DNA of 14,830 nt, from assembly GCA_003133505.1 (NCBI GenBank), contig PKXT01000001.1:22335-37164 (forward strand). The letters are read 5' to 3'. Position 1 is the stretch's first letter, and each line of letters begins with the position of its first letter. The translations under genes were made by a program, and so were the position numbers. Source of the DNA: Acidobacteriota bacterium (GTDB lineage Bacteria; Acidobacteriota; Terriglobia; Acidiferrales; UBA7541). The notes below the pieces were generated by a model. The model was not told the DNA's origin and made no database searches. It saw only the letters and a list, made by a program, of their open reading frames with translations. Positions 12,818 through 14,830 of the stretch are shown here, one piece after another.

Positions 12818-13648
12818 CTAGTTTTCGGAGATTGAAAACGGTACATCGCTTGTCTGGCCTTTTCGCACAACGACCTTCTTGGCCCAGGTCATCGGCTCGC
12901 TATACACGAGCCGGCTCACCTCAACCTGGGACCCAACATCGAGGACTTTTTGTTCCGAAGCGATTCGCCAACCCTCATGCCACGCCTCAATCTCATACTC
13001 CCCGGGTGGGACGTCCGTGAGCTTGAAAAACCCATGATTGTCGGTGACCGCGTAATACGGATGCTTCACGACCAGAACTTCCGCGTTCATCCACACGTGC
13101 CCAGCGTTGCACTTCAGTTCAACGACGCCGCTCCGCCACATAGTAATAGGGATGTACTGGTTTTGGAACGGAAAAGGAATGTTGTTGGAAGCCGCGCCCG
13201 TCATGTGTACCGTGTGCAGAACGGGATCGCTGCTCTTCACTTGCAAGTTTGCGCCCTGTGCAACAAGCAGAATGTGCGGAATATAGCGGCAGGTCTTCTG
13301 GTCCATATGCTGGCGTGCTTCCGGAAGATCCATCGCTTTGCCTTGGCTGATGTTCTTCAGATATACCACGGTGTTGGCAACTCCGCCGTCCGCGCCGATC
13401 ACCAATCGCTCGAGATCGCGCGTTTTCTCCCCATCCGGACTGCACACCTCGGCATTCTTCGTTATCGGCAGTCTGGGAATTTTGGGAATCGGGCCAGCCC
13501 AGCGAACGGTTCCGCTGATGGTTCCCCCCTCTCCGACTTCGATGGTGGTGTAGTCTGACTGACCAGCAGCGCGGCCCGCGCATGAAACAGCGGCAAGCCA
13601 AAGCGCTAGGCCGAATATTGCGCGCCTGTTCTTGATGAATTTGCCCAT
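12818..13648 (-). CDS. Secreted cupredoxin-like plus carboxypeptidase-regulatory-like protein
   Basis: A 276-aa exported protein. The ATG at 13648 has GAGAGA 5 nt upstream and opens a signal sequence (MGKFIKNRRAIFGLALWLAAVSC…AAG); the AVSC could also be a poor lipobox. The frame is open 59 codons further upstream, but that part overlaps another gene. Residues 36-50 (GGTISGTVRWAGP) start a beta-sandwich. LHTVHMTG gives His145 and His148, and LKCNAGHVWM gives Cys180-x3-His184-x2-Met187, the layout of a type-1 or CuA-like copper site. YYAVTDNHGFFKLTDVPPG (198-216) is a carboxypeptidase-regulatory-like strand pair. Similar proteins accompany respiratory or methylamine-type electron transfer genes; no cytochrome is in this window. 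It is last in a minus-strand group, 16 bp after the preceding gene. Confidence 0.8.
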   Translation of the reverse strand: MGKFIKNRRAIFGLALWLAAVSCAGRAAGQSDYTTIEVGEGGTISGTVRWAGPIPKIPRLPITKNAEVCSPDGEKTRDLERLVIGADGGVANTVVYLKNISQGKAMDLPEARQHMDQKTCRYIPHILLVAQGANLQVKSSDPVLHTVHMTGAASNNIPFPFQNQYIPITMWRSGVVELKCNAGHVWMNAEVLVVKHPYYAVTDNHGFFKLTDVPPGEYEIEAWHEGWRIASEQKVLDVGSQVEVSRLVYSEPMTWAKKVVVRKGQTSDVPFSISEN

Positions 13649-13664
13649 GGCTATCTCTCTGCGA

Positions 13665-13877
13665 TTAGGTCCCATCTCGTCCCTCCGCTCTTGATTTGCC
13701 GGGTACGGATCGTTCTGGCTTAAATGCCTGCCATTCGCGAATTTGTTCGGACACCTCGTTCTTCTCGCGATCACTTGTCGCATTTTCCCATCGGCGCCGA
13801 AGCTCTTCGAGTCGGGCATCCACAAATCCGGCTCGTCCTGACTTGCGTCCTGGTTTGTTGCGGTTGCCGAATCCCAT
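13665..13877 (-). CDS. Small charged hypothetical protein (70 aa)
   Basis: The function is unknown. It starts MGFGNRNKPGRKSGRAGF and has one predicted charged helix (ARLEELRRRWENATSDREKNE, read in two parts around position 25-40) and a basic, Gly/Pro-containing tail. No cysteine, signal or membrane segment is present. GAGGAG lies about 10 nt before the ATG, inside the end of the preceding gene. It begins 2 bp after that gene's TGA and ends 16 bp before the cupredoxin-like gene, so the three are almost certainly one transcript. Confidence 0.65.
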   Translation of the reverse strand: MGFGNRNKPGRKSGRAGFVDARLEELRRRWENATSDREKNEVSEQIREWQAFKPERSVPGKSRAEGRDGT

Positions 13878-13879
13878 GT

Positions 13880-14149
13880 TCAGATTGCTCCTCTGAAATC
13901 TTCCACTAGCGTATTCCTCGATCTCACTGTACCGCTAACCATGAAGACCAAGACCCAACTGGCCACGACTCCGCCAATGCCTATAAAAATGTTCTCTACT
14001 ATGTGTTTTTTCAAGCCTTCCCACCCACGTACACGAAAAACGATTATCGCAGTTACCACTACCCCCAAAAGTGTTACGAGGATCGCCTTAAGAGTTTGGT
14101 CAAATACCCCCAGGGAATCTGAAAATGCGCGGGAAAACATCGGAGCCAT
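13880..14149 (-). CDS. Small two-helix membrane protein (89 aa)
   Basis: The function is unknown. The ATG at 14149 has GGAGG (complement of 14158-14162) 8 nt upstream; an in-frame TTG at 14167 would include that site in the gene. Two hydrophobic helices, LKAILVTLLGVVVTAIIVF (20-38) and IFIGIGGVVASWVLVFMVSG (54-73), are joined by a basic loop (RVRGWEGLKKH), placing the loop in the cytoplasm. A strong inverted repeat overlaps the ribosome binding site. It heads the tight three-gene minus-strand group and lies 106 bp after the gene at 14256-14657. Confidence 0.7.
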   Translation of the reverse strand: MAPMFSRAFSDSLGVFDQTLKAILVTLLGVVVTAIIVFRVRGWEGLKKHIVENIFIGIGGVVASWVLVFMVSGTVRSRNTLVEDFRGAI

Positions 14150-14160
14150 GATGCATACCT

Positions 14161-14195
14161 CCGCCAACCCCGACTTGTAAGATGCAGGTTGGCGG
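14161..14195 (-). promoter_or_regulatory. Inverted repeat overlapping the ribosome binding site
   Basis: A 9-bp perfect inverted repeat, CCGCCAACC (14161-14169) and GGTTGGCGG (14187-14195), has a 17-nt loop. In the minus-strand transcript its 3' arm ends on the first GG of the GGAGG ribosome binding site of the 89-aa membrane protein. Pairing would mask part of that site and could control translation. No T-run follows, so it is not a typical terminator. Confidence 0.5.
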
Positions 14196-14255
14196 CAGGG
14201 ATGGTCATGGGATTGTACTCCCCGCTCGTCATGTCGTCAGTCCATTGGCAGAGCT

Positions 14256-14657
14256 TCAACCCCCAAGCTTTACGTCGCTCGGTTTTAGAACGTACTGCGG
14301 GTACTCCAGACCGAAGTATGCGGCTAGCATCGACATTTCGAGGTGCTCGCCGAAAGGAATGGAAACAGCTTTCTTGGCAGTGGCAAGTGTTTTCGCATCC
14401 AGGCAGCGCACCATATCGACAAACTTGATCGGGTCAGCGTCGGTTAGAACGCTTAACGCTCCACGCATCTTGTCACGCCGTTTTTCATACGGCACAATTT
14501 CGGACTGAGGCTCTTCGATCAAGGCGTATGAACGATTGAAATCTTCCTTGTTAAAGAAAATCGGAATGAACGTGCCCTGATGACCTTTGAGTCCTATTAT
14601 TTGTGACAGATAACCTTGAATGTTTCTACGGCCCGATTCAAACATTTCGCGATTCAT
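14256..14657 (-). CDS. Hypothetical cytoplasmic protein (133 aa)
   Basis: The function is unknown. The ATG at 14657 has AAGGAG 5 nt upstream; the frame is open to 14735, but that part covers the promoter region. The product is soluble, begins MNREMFESGRRNIQGYLS, has a hydrophobic core segment GTFIPIFFNKEDF (about 27-39), and ends in a helix-rich part (MSMLAAYFGLEYPQY). No cysteine-rich motif, signal peptide or catalytic signature was recognised. It lies 106 bp upstream of the 89-aa membrane-protein gene on the same strand, so co-transcription is possible. Confidence 0.65.
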   Translation of the reverse strand: MNREMFESGRRNIQGYLSQIIGLKGHQGTFIPIFFNKEDFNRSYALIEEPQSEIVPYEKRRDKMRGALSVLTDADPIKFVDMVRCLDAKTLATAKKAVSIPFGEHLEMSMLAAYFGLEYPQYVLKPSDVKLGG

Positions 14658-14722
14658 ATTTTCTCCTTCCCTTCTTGTCGGTAAGCTACCGGCGCGGAAA
14701 ATGACACGCCGCGCATGGCCGG

Positions 14723-14755
14723 AACTTGGGCGCAACTTGGGCGCAACTTGGGCGC
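14723..14755. repeat. Three tandem copies of an 11-bp unit
   Basis: AACTTGGGCGC is repeated three times head to tail, 66-98 bp before the start of the 133-aa gene. The 11-bp period is about one helical turn, so sites would face the same side of the DNA. It may be an operator array or a plain slippage repeat. Confidence 0.7.
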
Positions 14756-14830
14756 AAAACTACGCCTGAATGAGCTTGTTTTGAGACGTGCAGGTGTGGA
14801 AAGACAGCAGAATCAGCGAGGTTTTGGTAG

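Noticed and set aside
12950..13558. Plus-strand frame of 202 codons
   Set aside because: It is antisense to the cupredoxin-like gene, which has a signal peptide and copper-site motif.

Overview
The window looks like an accessory or intergenic-rich stretch of an Acidobacteriota (Terriglobia-like) chromosome. This assignment is an inference. It rests on a C-terminal remnant at 4932-5051 that reads like the end of the TPR-tailed proteins common in that phylum, on secreted beta-propeller and FGE-type proteins, on roughly 50-55% GC coding sequence, and on a small-protein plus retropepsin gene pair. No rRNA, tRNA or CRISPR array was seen. Layout: 291-1781 encodes a secreted metzincin-type zinc protease with a TPR tail. 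1782-3424 holds small genes and ends in a two-gene unit, a Cys/His-rich protein followed by a single-domain TIR protein. 3596-4753 (minus) is a secreted YCF48/BNR beta-propeller. 4932-5051 is a decayed TPR C-terminus. 5179-6548 holds a small Cys-containing protein and a secreted protein built of about nine 33-residue repeats. 7078-7746 is an FGE-sulfatase-fold protein without the catalytic cysteines. 8433-8669 is a transposase remnant. 8747-9441 is an overlapping pair, a small protein and a retropepsin-like aspartic protease. The most striking object is a complete, probably recent transposon at 9448-12749 (3302 bp). It has 22-bp perfect terminal inverted repeats and an 8-bp target duplication (AATAAAAT), and it encodes an IS1595-family transposase. 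Five further genes ride in it. Four lie downstream of the transposase in one tightly packed minus-strand operon: a Zn-ribbon protein, a one-pass membrane protein, a 44-aa lysine-rich protein and a proteasome-like Ntn-hydrolase-fold protein. One is divergent: a 250-aa protein with an NVNKHR motif. The transposase promoter sits so close to the ATG that its mRNA should be leaderless. To the right, a compact minus-strand gene group (14657 down to 12818) ends in a secreted cupredoxin-like plus carboxypeptidase-regulatory-like protein. Three same-orientation copies of an undescribed ~112-bp repeat (1895, 5077, 6687) sit only in intergenic DNA, and each ends in ATGCCC(G/A)ACGA. They and the IS1595 cargo are the best candidates for something not previously described. 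How the cargo genes work together cannot be told from sequence alone.
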